From assembly GCA_035556135.1 (NCBI GenBank), contig DATMFO010000003.1, forward strand, positions 682,001 to 746,000: a DNA stretch of 64,000 nucleotides, written 5' to 3'. The notes beneath the pieces are model-generated. The model was not told the origin of the DNA and did no database searches. It saw only the letters and a list, made by a program, of their open reading frames with translations. The first letter of the stretch is position 1, and every line of letters begins with the position of its first letter. Made by a program: the position numbers and the translations under genes. Positions 1 through 8,338 of the stretch are shown here, piece by piece. This DNA is from ZC4RG30 sp035556135. GTDB taxonomy: Bacteria > Pseudomonadota > Gammaproteobacteria > Steroidobacterales > Steroidobacteraceae.

Positions 1-2646
1 GGGGTTGGCGACCGTGGCGTCATAACCGCCACTGCCATTGCCGCTGGGAGCGAAGTTCACATAAGGTGGATCCTCATCCCGCAGGTTGCGGATCTCCACG
101 CCGAAGTTGAGGTCCTCAAGCTGGGAGGCGCCGAACATCTGTCCCAGGTCCATGTTGAAGGTCACGTCGATCGGCGTGTACGGGCCCACACCTTCGACAG
201 GCGTAACCGCATTGTTCTGGTAGCCGTGGACGCGGGTCACCGACACGGATGCGCCCAGGGGCCCACGATTCCAGGCCATTCCGCCGCGCAGCTTGAGCTT
301 CAGCGGATTGAAGATGGTGTTCAGGCGATCCACCAGCGGGGCGGCCGGCGTGATGGCCACGTCATACTCCGTCAGGTAGCTGCCCGTGAGCGAGAACCGG
401 AAGGTGCCACGAGCGCCGGTTTCCAGCCGGTAGCTGGTGGAGAGGTCCAGGCCCTTCATGTTCGAGACACCCAGGTTCTGGCCGCGGCCATCGACGAACA
501 GCGTCACGTTGGAGGCGCTGCCGCCGGGCAGAGAGCCGGCCGCGATCGTTATGCCCGCGTCGAGCAGCTCCTGCACACGCTGGCCGGCCTCGGTGCCGCG
601 CACGATGATGCCCGTGCCGTCGAAATCCGCCTCGCGTGCGAGCAGCGCCAGGTTGGAGAGGTAGGCCTCCACCTGATTACGGTAGTTCACGTCGAAGTAC
701 GTGAGACTCACGCCCACATTCGACAGCGGCTCCCAGTCGATGCCTGTGGACCAGGTGGTGGCCTTCTCCGGCCCCAGGTCCAGGTTCTGGCCCGACAGCG
801 CCACGCCGGTGACGGTCGCACCGCCGGCGGGGTTCTGGTAGTTCTGCACGTACAGGTTGTTGCTGTTGCCGTATATCTGCGAGATCAGCGGTGCGCGGAA
901 CGAGGTGCCGTAGCTGCCGCGGATGGTCAACCCGGGCACCGGCTTCCACGACAGCCCGAATTTCTCGTTGGTGGTCTTGCCCACGTCGCTGTAGTCGTCG
1001 TGGCGCAGGGCCGCGTTCACCGTGAGCCGCTCGAAGCCCGGACGCGCATTGCCGACGCCGAACAGCGGGATCTGCAGCTCGGCATAGGCCGAATCCACCT
1101 GCCGGTCGAAATGCCGCCACGCCACGGGCGTCGTCGGAGCGCCGCGGGCCGAACCCAGCGCCACTTCGATGTCCTGCCGCTCATAGCCAGTTGCCAGGCC
1201 AACATCGCCACCGGGCAGCGTGAACAGCGTGCCGTTCAGCCGCAGCTCGTAGCCGGTGAAATCGCTGTTGGTTGGCGCGAGGAAAATCTGGTCGGAGATG
1301 GCTGCCAGCACCGATGGCTGGGTGCGGCCCAGCCCGTAGGGGTCAAACGCCGTTGCCGGATCGGAGCTGGCCAGCGCGGCATTGAGCGCCGCGTTGTTCG
1401 TCCCGCGCGTGCTGTCAGCGTCATCGCGGGTCTTGCCATAACCGACCACCGCCTCCAACGACCAGTCATGCGGCAAGGTGAACCGCAAGCCGGGGGTGAC
1501 TTGCCAGTTCACGGCCTTGCCGTAGGTATCGTTGGTGGGGAGGTCGTCTGCAAAGCTGTAATCGATCGAATAGGTGTTGCCGGCGAATCCGTCGGGGCGG
1601 ACAAACCAGGCATTGGTGTCGGGCACGTTCAACCGCGCGGCGGCAAAGGCCGCCCTGCGCCGGAACTCGCGCCGGCTGTAGTAGGCATCACCGATCAGTG
1701 TCACCCATGGCGCCAGTTCCTTGCGAAAGGTCGAGGCAACGGAGTCATAGTTCTGCTCGGGAAAAAGGTCCTGCCCGATCACTTCGTTGCAGCGGTTGGA
1801 GGTGCCGGGAACCAGTGCACCTTCGTTCGCCTGGGTAAGGCCACCGACCGGAATCGCATAGGTCGTGGTACCGATCACCAGCGTGCCGGGATTGCAGCGC
1901 GCGCTCCGGTAGTCGCGCCCGCCAAAGGGGCGCTGGTCGGCGGTGAAGAAATCCCTGTCGTCGCCGGAGAGATTGCTGCGGTCCACGTGCTCGTAGGCCA
2001 GCATCAACTGGCCGGCGTCCCACACCTTGCCCCATGCCAGGCCAGCGGCCGTCTCGTCGAAATCGCTGGCGGAGCCATAGCGCGCGAAGGCCTCCACGCC
2101 ATTGAGGCTACGGCGTGGAATCAGGTTCACCACGCCGGCGATGGCATCGGAACCGTAAATGGCCGATGCACCGTCAGCCACCGCTTCGATGCGCTCCACA
2201 CCCAGCGTCGGCAGGATGGAGGGATCGGTGCTGCGGGAGTTGTTGGTGACGCGGTGGCCATCGAGCAGGACCAGCGTGGCGTAGGGGCCCACACCGCGCA
2301 GGTTCACCGTATTGCCATACACGATGTTGCCGGCGCCGCCTGACTGGCCGCGCGAGTTCTCACTGACGCCCAGGTCGAAATTCTGGGGAATGTCCTTGAG
2401 GATGCGGTCGATGGTCACCTGCCCGGATGACTCCAGTGACTCGCGGTCCAGCGTGATCACCGCGGCGCCCACCGGTGCGGCACCGCGCACCCGGCTGCCC
2501 GTGACGACCACTTCGGCCAGTTCCTCATCGCCCTGCGTGCTGGCCTGGGTGCCCGCATCGGCCGCCATGAGCGGCATTGCGCCAAGCAGGGCCCCGGTTC
2601 CGATCAACGCACGACGGACACTTCGCGCCAGAGACAACTGATCCAT
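1..2646 (-). CDS. TonB-dependent outer-membrane receptor (C-terminus beyond the window)
   Basis: This is a TonB-dependent receptor that would import a large substrate through the outer membrane with TonB energy. It opens with a signal peptide (MDQLSLARSVRRALIGTGA, cleavage near MAADAG), followed by a TonB-box-like ELAEVVVTGSRV segment. The plug contains the conserved motifs VNLRGVGPYATLVLLDGHR and YGSDAIAGVVN, and a beta-barrel follows. The frame stays open for 882 codons to the window edge, so the C-terminal strands and terminal aromatic residue are missing from view. The gene is divergent from the LysR regulator and lies beside a sulfatase and a GH43-type enzyme, so an oligosaccharide or sulfated glycan ligand is likely, but this is inference from neighbours. 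Long open frames on the opposite strand are shadows produced by the GC-rich sequence. Confidence 0.93.
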   Translation of the reverse strand, partial: MDQLSLARSVRRALIGTGALLGAMPLMAADAGTQASTQGDEELAEVVVTGSRVRGAAPVGAAVITLDRESLESSGQVTIDRILKDIPQNFDLGVSENSRGQSGGAGNIVYGNTVNLRGVGPYATLVLLDGHRVTNNSRSTDPSILPTLGVERIEAVADGASAIYGSDAIAGVVNLIPRRSLNGVEAFARYGSASDFDETAAGLAWGKVWDAGQLMLAYEHVDRSNLSGDDRDFFTADQRPFGGRDYRSARCNPGTLVIGTTTYAIPVGGLTQANEGALVPGTSNRCNEVIGQDLFPEQNYDSVASTFRKELAPWVTLIGDAYYSRREFRRRAAFAAARLNVPDTNAWFVRPDGFAGNTYSIDYSFADDLPTNDTYGKAVNWQVTPGLRFTLPHDWSLEAVVGYGKTRDDADSTRGTNNAALNAALASSDPATAFDPYGLGRTQPSVLAAISDQIFLAPTNSDFTGYELRLNGTLFTLPGGDVGLATGYERQDIEVALGSARGAPTTPVAWRHFDRQVDSAYAELQIPLFGVGNARPGFERLTVNAALRHDDYSDVGKTTNEKFGLSWKPVPGLTIRGSYGTSFRAPLISQIYGNSNNLYVQNYQNPAGGATVTGVALSGQNLDLGPEKATTWSTGIDWEPLSNVGVSLTYFDVNYRNQVEAYLSNLALLAREADFDGTGIIVRGTEAGQRVQELLDAGITIAAGSLPGGSASNVTLFVDGRGQNLGVSNMKGLDLSTSYRLETGARGTFRFSLTGSYLTEYDVAITPAAPLVDRLNTIFNPLKLKLRGGMAWNRGPLGASVSVTRVHGYQNNAVTPVEGVGPYTPIDVTFNMDLGQMFGASQLEDLNFGVEIRNLRDEDPPYVNFAPSGNGSGGYDATVANP

Positions 2647-2687
2647 GTTTCCCCCGGGGTCAGACGGCGGAACGGTGCCGCCAGAGA

Positions 2688-2709
2688 TTGTTGACGAGAT
2701 TGTCAACAA
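2688..2709. promoter_or_regulatory. Perfect inverted repeat, candidate operator between receptor and LysR gene
   Basis: TTGTTGAC, a 6-base spacer, then GTCAACAA form a perfect 8-bp dyad midway in the 150-bp gap between the divergent receptor and LysR genes. LysR-type regulators usually bind a dyad with T-N11-A spacing in the intergenic region next to their own gene, and both position and symmetry fit. A weak CTAAAT -10-like hexamer for the leftward receptor lies beside it. Binding is inferred. Confidence 0.5.
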
Positions 2710-2796
2710 AATTTAGCCGCAGTCAGCCGGCGCCGCAAGGGATTTCTTTGCTGCTCCGCGGTTGCATGGCCGCGTCACGCTCTCTAGCCTGTATTG

Positions 2797-3702
2797 GTGG
2801 AACTACGGCACCTGAAATATTTCATCGCGGTCTCCGAGGAGCTGAACTTCACGCGCGCCGCGGCGAAACTGCACACCGCACAGCCCTCTCTCAGCCAGCA
2901 GATCAGGCAGCTGGAAAAGGATGTGGGCGTGCAGCTGCTGGATCGCAGCCACCATCATGTCGCGCTTACGAATGCTGGCCGCATCTTCCTCAGGCAGGCC
3001 AGGGACATCCTCGGCCGCATCGAGCACGCGCGGCACCTTGCGCGCCAGGCCGCAGAAGGACGCGCCGGGGACCTGTCCGTGGGCACCTTCCCTTCCGCAG
3101 ATGTGCGCATCCTGCCGGCGCTGCGCCCGCTGGTGGCCGAATGCCTTCCCGACCTGCGCCTGCTCCTGCACAGCAAGTACGCGCTCGATCCTGTTGCGGG
3201 CCTGAGGTCCGGCGCACTGGACGTCGCGTTCATGCGCGGACCCGTGGACGCAGAAGGACTCGAACATTGCGAACTGCTGCGTGAAGCGCTGGTGATCGTG
3301 CTGCCGGCACACCATGCGCTGGCCAGCCGCAGGAAGATCCCCGTCAGGGCACTGGATGACCTGCCCTGCATCACGCTGGAGCGCTCGCAGTCCCCGCAAC
3401 TGCAGGAAGCCGCCGAGGCGCTGTACCGGCAGGCGAAGATCAGGATGCATGCGGTCTCGAGTGCGGACAACGTCCTGGGACACCTGAAGCTGGTGCAGGA
3501 AGGCCTGGGCTTCGCGCTGCTTCCCGAATCCATCAGCGCGCTGCTGCCACCCGGGGTCACATTCAGGCCGCTGGACTGCAAGCCCGTGCCCACGGTGTCG
3601 GTGGTGGTCGCATGGAAGAGCGGCAATGGCTCGCGCCTGGTGCGCGAATTCGTCGAACTGGCGCGCCGGTGCTGCACCAGGCTGAAGACACAGCATGCCT
3701 GA
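2797..3702 (+). CDS. LysR-family transcriptional regulator
   Basis: This is a LysR-type regulator of about 301 residues, the usual family length. The N-terminal winged helix-turn-helix is clear: it starts ELRHLKYFIAVSEELNFTRAA, continues with AKLHTAQPSLSQQIRQLEK as the recognition helix, and reaches LLDRS and LTNAG. The remainder is the periplasmic-binding-protein-like effector domain. I chose the GTG at 2797 because family members normally begin M-E-L-R-H-L; a TTG one codon upstream is also possible. It is divergent from the TonB-dependent receptor with a perfect dyad between them, and it ends 29 bases before the sulfatase gene. It is therefore the likely regulator of the receptor and of the sulfatase/glycosidase genes. 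The effector cannot be deduced. Confidence 0.93.
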   Translation: MELRHLKYFIAVSEELNFTRAAAKLHTAQPSLSQQIRQLEKDVGVQLLDRSHHHVALTNAGRIFLRQARDILGRIEHARHLARQAAEGRAGDLSVGTFPSADVRILPALRPLVAECLPDLRLLLHSKYALDPVAGLRSGALDVAFMRGPVDAEGLEHCELLREALVIVLPAHHALASRRKIPVRALDDLPCITLERSQSPQLQEAAEALYRQAKIRMHAVSSADNVLGHLKLVQEGLGFALLPESISALLPPGVTFRPLDCKPVPTVSVVVAWKSGNGSRLVREFVELARRCCTRLKTQHA

Positions 3703-3731
3703 GCGGCGAATTGGTATTACAATTCGGCGCC

Positions 3732-5135
3732 ATGGGGAAAGTCACTCGTCCAGGGTGGACGCGACGGCAGGTCTTGCAGGGAGGCAGCGCAGCCGGCATA
3801 GGCGCGGCATTGCTGCCTTCGTTGCGCGCCGCACAGGCGCGTGAACAACGGCCCAACATCATCTGGATCATGGCCGATGACCTCGGCTACGCCGACCTGT
3901 CGTTCACCGGGCAGCGCGCATTCAAGACACCGAACATCGACCGCATCGCGCGCGAAGGGCTTTTTCTTCGGCAATCGTATTCAAACTCGGCGGTGTGCTC
4001 GGCCACCCGCACGGGACTGATCACCGGTCGTTACCAGTACAGGTTGCGCGTGGGCCTCGAGGAACCCATCGCCACGGGCAACGAGAACCTGGGACTCGAT
4101 CCGGGGCACCCCACCCTGCCCTCGCTGCTTCGCGAGCAGGGTTATCGCACCAGCCTGGTGGGCAAATGGCATCTTGGCCTCTCGGACCGGTTCGGGCCGC
4201 TCAACAGCGGCTATGAAAGTTTCTACGGCGTGCCCTTTGGAGCCGCCGACTATTTCCGGCACAACCAGGCCTCGGGCGTGGCCCGCAGTGGCCAGCTGTT
4301 CGATGGCGCGCAGCCGGCCAATGAAGACGGCTACCTCACCGACCTCTTCTCGCAGCGTGCGGCCGAGGAGGTCGGAAAGCTGCGTCGCGATCCACGTCCC
4401 CTCTTCCTCAGCCTGCACTACACGGCACCCCACTGGCCCTGGGAGGGCCCGGAAGACGAGGCGGTGGCAACCACAGTAGGCGACCTGCAGCATCGGGATG
4501 GCGGCAGCCTCGAGATCTACCGCCGGATGATGCTGGCCATGGATGCCGGCGTGGGCAAGGTGCTCGATGCACTGAAGCGCGCCGGCGCCGCACGCAACAC
4601 CATCGTCATCTTCACCAGTGACAACGGCGGCGAGCGCTTTTCGGATACCTGGCCCTTCATCGGATTGAAGGGTGAACTGCTCGAGGGCGGCATCCGCGTG
4701 CCCCTCTTCCTGCGCTGGCCGGCGCGCATTGCCGCCGGCAGCCGCAGCGAGCAGGTGAACATCTCGATGGACTGGGTGCCCACGCTGCTGGCCGCGGCCG
4801 GCACGCGTCCGCATCCGGACTACCCCAGCGATGGCACCAACCTGCTCGACATCATCACCGGCCGCGCCGGCGTGCAGCCGCGCCGCCTGTTCTGGCGCTA
4901 CAAGGCGGCCACGCAGGCCGCCCTGCGCGACGGCGACTGGAAGTACCTCAAGATCCGCGCCAACGAATATCTCTTCAACCTGGCAGCCGACGAGCGTGAG
5001 CGCGCCAATCTCGCGCGCCGCGAAGCATCACGGCTGGCCTCGATGAAGGAGCAATGGGAAGCGTGGAACGCAACGATGCTGCCTTATCCCGAAGGCAGCG
5101 TGGCCTATCCCAACACTGGTGCAGACAGATATTGA
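3732..5135 (+). CDS. Tat-exported arylsulfatase-family sulfatase
   Basis: This is a type I sulfatase of 467 residues that hydrolyses a sulfate ester, probably in the periplasm. The N-terminus carries a twin-arginine export signal (TRRQVLQGG, then a hydrophobic stretch ending in AQA). Mature sequence begins with PNIIWIMADDLGYADLS, whose paired Asp residues bind calcium. The formylglycine core is C-S-A-T-R followed by TGLITGR, matching the C-x-A/P-x-R motif that is oxidised by a formylglycine-generating or anaerobic sulfatase-maturing enzyme; no such enzyme is in this window. Further family motifs are LVGKWHLG and TSDNGG. It runs in the same direction as the GH43-type gene, which begins 4 bases after its stop, suggesting one transcript that processes a sulfated polysaccharide. 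Confidence 0.92.
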   Translation: MGKVTRPGWTRRQVLQGGSAAGIGAALLPSLRAAQAREQRPNIIWIMADDLGYADLSFTGQRAFKTPNIDRIAREGLFLRQSYSNSAVCSATRTGLITGRYQYRLRVGLEEPIATGNENLGLDPGHPTLPSLLREQGYRTSLVGKWHLGLSDRFGPLNSGYESFYGVPFGAADYFRHNQASGVARSGQLFDGAQPANEDGYLTDLFSQRAAEEVGKLRRDPRPLFLSLHYTAPHWPWEGPEDEAVATTVGDLQHRDGGSLEIYRRMMLAMDAGVGKVLDALKRAGAARNTIVIFTSDNGGERFSDTWPFIGLKGELLEGGIRVPLFLRWPARIAAGSRSEQVNISMDWVPTLLAAAGTRPHPDYPSDGTNLLDIITGRAGVQPRRLFWRYKAATQAALRDGDWKYLKIRANEYLFNLAADERERANLARREASRLASMKEQWEAWNATMLPYPEGSVAYPNTGADRY

Positions 5136-5139
5136 GCCT

Positions 5140-6828
5140 ATGAGAAAAGCAGCCATCACACTGACCGCAATGCTGGCGCCAGCCCTGGCACCGGCGGCAT
5201 CCGCTCCGGCGCTCAACGGAGATCCGGGCATCCATGATCCAGCCACGGTGATCGAGCACAACGGGCGCTACTACACCTATGGCACCGGCGGCGGCCTGCC
5301 CATCTCCCTCTCGGATGATGGCTGGACCTGGCGCCGCGAAGGCACGGTGATGCAGGCGGTGCCCGGTGGGCGGTCGAGCCCCGCCACGCTGGAGAAAGGC
5401 GGCAACAACACCTGGGCGCCCGACATCGTCCGCGTCGGCGACAAGTACTACATGTACTACTCCGCGCCTGGCACGCAGCCGAAATCGGCCATCGGCCTGC
5501 TGGTGGCGCGCACGCTCGATCCCTCCTCGCCGGATTACGGCTGGGAAGACCGCGGGCCGGTGGTGTGGTCCGATGGCATAGAGGACAGCAACGCCATCGA
5601 TCCGGGTGTGCTGCTCGATCCCACCGATGGCAAGCTGTGGATGGTCTACGGCTCGTACTTCGGCTACATCCGCCTGGTGGAACTGGATCCGAAGACGGGC
5701 CTGCGGCGCTATCCCGATCGCAAGCCCATCGACGTCGCAATCAACTCCGAGGCGTCAACGCTCATCTACCGCGACGGCTGGTATTACCTGCTGCTCACGC
5801 ACGGCTCCTGCTGCCAGGGCGCCAACTCCACCTACAACATCCGCATGGGCCGCTCGCGCAAGGTGACCGGACCATACCTCGACAACATGGGCATCGACAT
5901 GATCCAGGGCGGCGGCAAGCTGTTCCTGGGATCGCAGGGACGCTTCATCGGGCCCGGTCACTTCGGGCTGCTCGACCTCGGCCAGGGTGTGCAGAAATTC
6001 TCGCTGCACTACGAGGCCGACCTGGATCGCGGCGGCATCAGCGTGCTCGACATCCGCCCGCTGCTGTGGCGCGACGGCTGGCCGGTGGCCGGCGAGAACC
6101 TGGCTGAAGGCGACTACATGATCGAGTCTGCGCGCACGGGCACTGTGCTGGAGATGGCCGTGCAAGGCGTGCAGGTCGGCGGCGCGCGCGGTCGTGGCGC
6201 GGGACCCGGCCCCGGTGCCGGCGGTCCCCCGGGTGGTCCGGGCGGTCCGCCCCGCGCGGGTGGTGCTGGTGGTCCCGGCGGTGCCGGTGGTCCTCCGCGC
6301 GCAGGCGGACCCGGCGGAGCTGGCGCTCCCGGTGCCGGAGCACTAGGCGGATTCGGTCCGCCCGGCGGCGGTGCGCCTGGTGGTGCGCCCGGCGGCGCTC
6401 CGGCACAGCGCACGCCGATTCCCGACCAGACCGCGACGGAGGTGGGCGGCACCTGGCCCGCTGGCACCGTCGCCGCGCGCCTCGCGCCGCACATGCTGCA
6501 GGCCCAGCAGCGCTGGCACATTTCTGCCGCGCCCGGCGCGGGCGGATATCCCGGAGCCCCGTGGTTCCGCATCCGCATCGCCGGCACCGAGCGCTCGCTG
6601 GCCGCCAACTCCGATGGCGAGCTGTCCATCGTTCCAACTTTCTCCGGCGCACCCGAGCAGCTCTGGCGCATCGACCAGCTGGCCGATGGCACCTACCGCA
6701 TCATGCCCAGGGCCGTGCCTGGCAAGAGCACGCCGATGGCGCTGTCCGCCGTGGGCAGCAGCATGCCGACCCTGTCGGAATTCCGGCCGGAGTCGGACCG
6801 TTACCGCTGGATCATCAGGACCCCGTGA
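5140..6828 (+). CDS. Secreted GH43-type glycosidase (arabinanase-like) with a Gly/Pro-rich insert
   Basis: This is a secreted five-bladed beta-propeller glycosidase of family 43 type, 562 residues. The start ATG is 4 bases after the sulfatase stop, and a signal peptide (MRKAAITLTAMLAPALAPAAS) follows. The catalytic triad can be read: the base Asp in PGIHDPATV, the pKa-modulating Asp in NAIDPGVLLDP, and the acid Glu in INSEASTLIY. The nearest known activities are arabinanases and arabinofuranosidases, but substrate cannot be fixed. At about residues 345-425 an extreme Gly/Pro/Ala-rich stretch is inserted before a C-terminal module (about 450-562) that resembles the small beta domains following some GH43 catalytic domains. 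The insert is very GC-rich and low in complexity and looks like a flexible linker expanded by repeat slippage. Confidence 0.88.
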   Translation: MRKAAITLTAMLAPALAPAASAPALNGDPGIHDPATVIEHNGRYYTYGTGGGLPISLSDDGWTWRREGTVMQAVPGGRSSPATLEKGGNNTWAPDIVRVGDKYYMYYSAPGTQPKSAIGLLVARTLDPSSPDYGWEDRGPVVWSDGIEDSNAIDPGVLLDPTDGKLWMVYGSYFGYIRLVELDPKTGLRRYPDRKPIDVAINSEASTLIYRDGWYYLLLTHGSCCQGANSTYNIRMGRSRKVTGPYLDNMGIDMIQGGGKLFLGSQGRFIGPGHFGLLDLGQGVQKFSLHYEADLDRGGISVLDIRPLLWRDGWPVAGENLAEGDYMIESARTGTVLEMAVQGVQVGGARGRGAGPGPGAGGPPGGPGGPPRAGGAGGPGGAGGPPRAGGPGGAGAPGAGALGGFGPPGGGAPGGAPGGAPAQRTPIPDQTATEVGGTWPAGTVAARLAPHMLQAQQRWHISAAPGAGGYPGAPWFRIRIAGTERSLAANSDGELSIVPTFSGAPEQLWRIDQLADGTYRIMPRAVPGKSTPMALSAVGSSMPTLSEFRPESDRYRWIIRTP

Positions 6829-7535
6829 TGAGAACTTCTTCCCTTTTCGCGGCCCTGCCGCTGGCCCTTTTCCTGTCTGTGCCCGCCGCCCTGCCCGCCG
6901 GCGAAGCCGCCCCGGCTGCCGCCGCTGCACCACGACCGCCTGCGGCCACGGTCAAACCCGCCGGCTCCGGCGCAAGCAAGGTGGACCAGGCCGGATTCAT
7001 CCGCCGCTGGCTGGTGCTCGAGCCCCTGCCGGTGAACGGACGCCTCACCGAAGACGAGGTAGAGAAAGTGCTGCCGGCCACCGCCAGCGCCCCCGGCGTG
7101 GAAGCGCTGCCGCGCAATGGCGACGTGGTGGAATCCGGCAACACGAAGCGGCAGTGGCACGCCCTCGATACCACCAACTACAACCTCAACACCTACCATT
7201 TCGCCTGGGCGCTCTCGAAGCCCACCAGCAACGTGATGTTCGAGGTGGCCACCGTGGTCGAGGCGCCGCGCGAGATGCGCGACGTGCGGCTGGCGATCTG
7301 CTCCAACGCCGCCTCGGTGTGGTGGCTCAATGGCGAGCGGCTGATCGGGCTGTACAACGACCGGCAGGCCGTGATCGACGATGGCGTTTCAAAGCGTGTG
7401 ACCCTGCGCAAGGGAGCCAACGTCATCCGCGGCGTGGTCGTGAATGCGGGGGGCGCCACGGACTTCTGCGGCCGGTTCCTGGATTCGAAGGACGAGCCGA
7501 TCAAGGACCTGGTGGTGCGCCTGCCGGGCCGCTGA
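6828..7535 (+). CDS. Secreted protein with a jelly-roll-like domain, function unknown
   Basis: This is a 235-residue exported protein whose ATG overlaps the GH43 stop by one base (TGATG), so it is probably translationally coupled. A signal peptide is followed by an Ala/Pro-rich stretch to about residue 45. The remaining part includes VWWLNGERLIGLYNDR and TLRKGANVIRGVVVNAGG, the pattern of the beta-sandwich domains found at the ends of glycosidases (GH2 N-terminal or PA14-like): a displayed 'N-G' loop followed by a long amphipathic strand with K-G-x-N. Such domains usually bind sugar or stabilise a larger enzyme. No catalytic motif is visible. From position I infer an accessory carbohydrate-binding role for the upstream glycosidase and sulfatase, but I do not recognise a characterised family. 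Confidence 0.75.
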   Translation: MRTSSLFAALPLALFLSVPAALPAGEAAPAAAAAPRPPAATVKPAGSGASKVDQAGFIRRWLVLEPLPVNGRLTEDEVEKVLPATASAPGVEALPRNGDVVESGNTKRQWHALDTTNYNLNTYHFAWALSKPTSNVMFEVATVVEAPREMRDVRLAICSNAASVWWLNGERLIGLYNDRQAVIDDGVSKRVTLRKGANVIRGVVVNAGGATDFCGRFLDSKDEPIKDLVVRLPGR

Positions 7536-7563
7536 GCCGGCCGGCTCCGGAGGGCAGAAAACG

Positions 7564-7593
7564 AAGAGGCCGTCCTTTTAGGGACGGCCTCTT
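7564..7593 (-). terminator. Hairpin terminator of tRNA-Thr, probably bidirectional
   Basis: A perfect 12-bp stem (AAGAGGCCGTCC with GGACGGCCTCTT) closes a 6-base loop. On the minus strand it starts 6 bases after the tRNA 3' end and is followed by CGTTTTCTG. On the plus strand it lies 28 bases after the stop of the secreted protein gene and is followed by TTT, so it may terminate both transcripts. Confidence 0.85.
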
Positions 7594-7599
7594 TGCATC

Positions 7600-7675
7600 T
7601 GGTGCCGGAAATAGGAATCGAACCTACGACCTTGGCTTTACGAAAGCCCTGCTCTACCAGCTGAGCTATTCCGGC
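7600..7675 (-). tRNA. tRNA-Thr (anticodon CGT)
   Basis: The cloverleaf is complete on the minus strand: acceptor GCCGGAA pairs with TTCCGGC, the D stem is GCTC/GAGC, the anticodon loop is TTCGTAA (anticodon CGT), and the T arm contains GTTCGATTC. The discriminator is A and the CCA end is encoded. Sequence and anticodon closely match the E. coli tRNA-Thr that reads ACG codons, which are frequent in this GC-rich genome. Confidence 0.97.
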
Positions 7676-7685
7676 GGGGGCGCGC

Positions 7686-7714
7686 ATTTTAGGGGATGGG
7701 CGCGGCGCAGGCCA
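7686..7714 (-). promoter_or_regulatory. Candidate promoter of tRNA-Thr
   Basis: On the minus strand a TAAAAT -10 hexamer (7691-7686) lies 10 bases before the tRNA 5' end. A weak -35 (TGGCCT) sits 17 bases farther upstream. The -10 is the only AT-rich word in this GC-rich gap. Moderate support. Confidence 0.45.
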
Positions 7715-7795
7715 GCCGTCGACCGGAGATTGGCCGAATTCCGGCAGAAAGCGGAGCCCCGGGCGCCGCGCGGGCTGCGCAGACTGGCCCGGCCC

Positions 7796-8305
7796 ATGAA
7801 ACAGCGCGGATTCACCCTCACCGAACTGCTTGCCGCAATGGCCATTTCCGCGCTGCTGCTGGGGCTGGCAGGGCCGGCGTTCACCCGCCAGAGGGCACAG
7901 GCGGCGCTGCGGTCGGCATCGGCGCAGACCATGGCAGCGCTGCACCTGGCCCGCCGCCTGGCGCTGGCGCGGGGGCAGAGCGTCACGGTGTGTCCCAGCA
8001 GCGATGGGCAGCGCTGCCGGTTTGGCGGGGACAGGTGGTTGCTGTTTGCCAACGCCGCGGGGGGGACCGATTCCCGGCTCGAGGCCGGCGAGGAACTATT
8101 GCGGCAGTGGACGTTGCCTGCCGGGGTGCTGGTATCGGGAACCCGCGGCTATGCCGCGTTCCAGGCGCGGCCGGGAGCCGCCGCCACGGTGACGTTCGAG
8201 TTCCGGCACAGGGGGGTGCCCGGGGCGTCGCGCAGCGTGGTGGTCAGTCAGACAGGACGACCACGACTGATGGTGGCGGATTTCCCCGCCGCAGCGGCAC
8301 GCTGA
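7796..8305 (+). CDS. Orphan type IV pilin-like protein, GspH/FimT type
   Basis: This is a 169-residue minor-pilin-like protein with a short prepilin leader, MKQRG, cleaved by PilD before FTLTELLAAMAISALLLG. It keeps the Glu at mature position 5 needed for assembly. The middle (SAQTMAALHLARRLALARGQSVTVCPSSDGQRC) matches the GspH/FimT pattern of a hydrophobic helix followed by an S-x-x-V-x-x-C strand. It stands alone on the plus strand and converges on pilE of the first minor-pilin operon, 33 bases apart. The second cluster (15443-18727), which runs in the same direction, lacks a FimT/FimU-type gene, so this orphan could supply that subunit; this is inference. Confidence 0.88.
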   Translation: MKQRGFTLTELLAAMAISALLLGLAGPAFTRQRAQAALRSASAQTMAALHLARRLALARGQSVTVCPSSDGQRCRFGGDRWLLFANAAGGTDSRLEAGEELLRQWTLPAGVLVSGTRGYAAFQARPGAAATVTFEFRHRGVPGASRSVVVSQTGRPRLMVADFPAAAAR

Positions 8306-8338
8306 GGCAGGATCTCCCAACTGCCATGACGCGAGGTT

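Noticed and set aside
226..2343. A 705-codon open frame on the plus strand opposite the TonB-dependent receptor
   Set aside because: The composition (many His, Gln, Arg, Val) and lack of any motif mark it as an antisense shadow in GC-rich DNA. The minus-strand frame has TonB-receptor plug motifs throughout.
6174..6412. The Gly/Pro-rich repeat tract as a CRISPR, mobile element or frameshift
   Set aside because: The frame is continuous with conserved sequence on both sides, the repeats are short and degenerate, and there are no spacers.
8306..8338. GGCAG/CTGCC as a terminator between the orphan pilin and pilE
   Set aside because: Only five pairs with a large loop and no T-run; chance pairing is likely.
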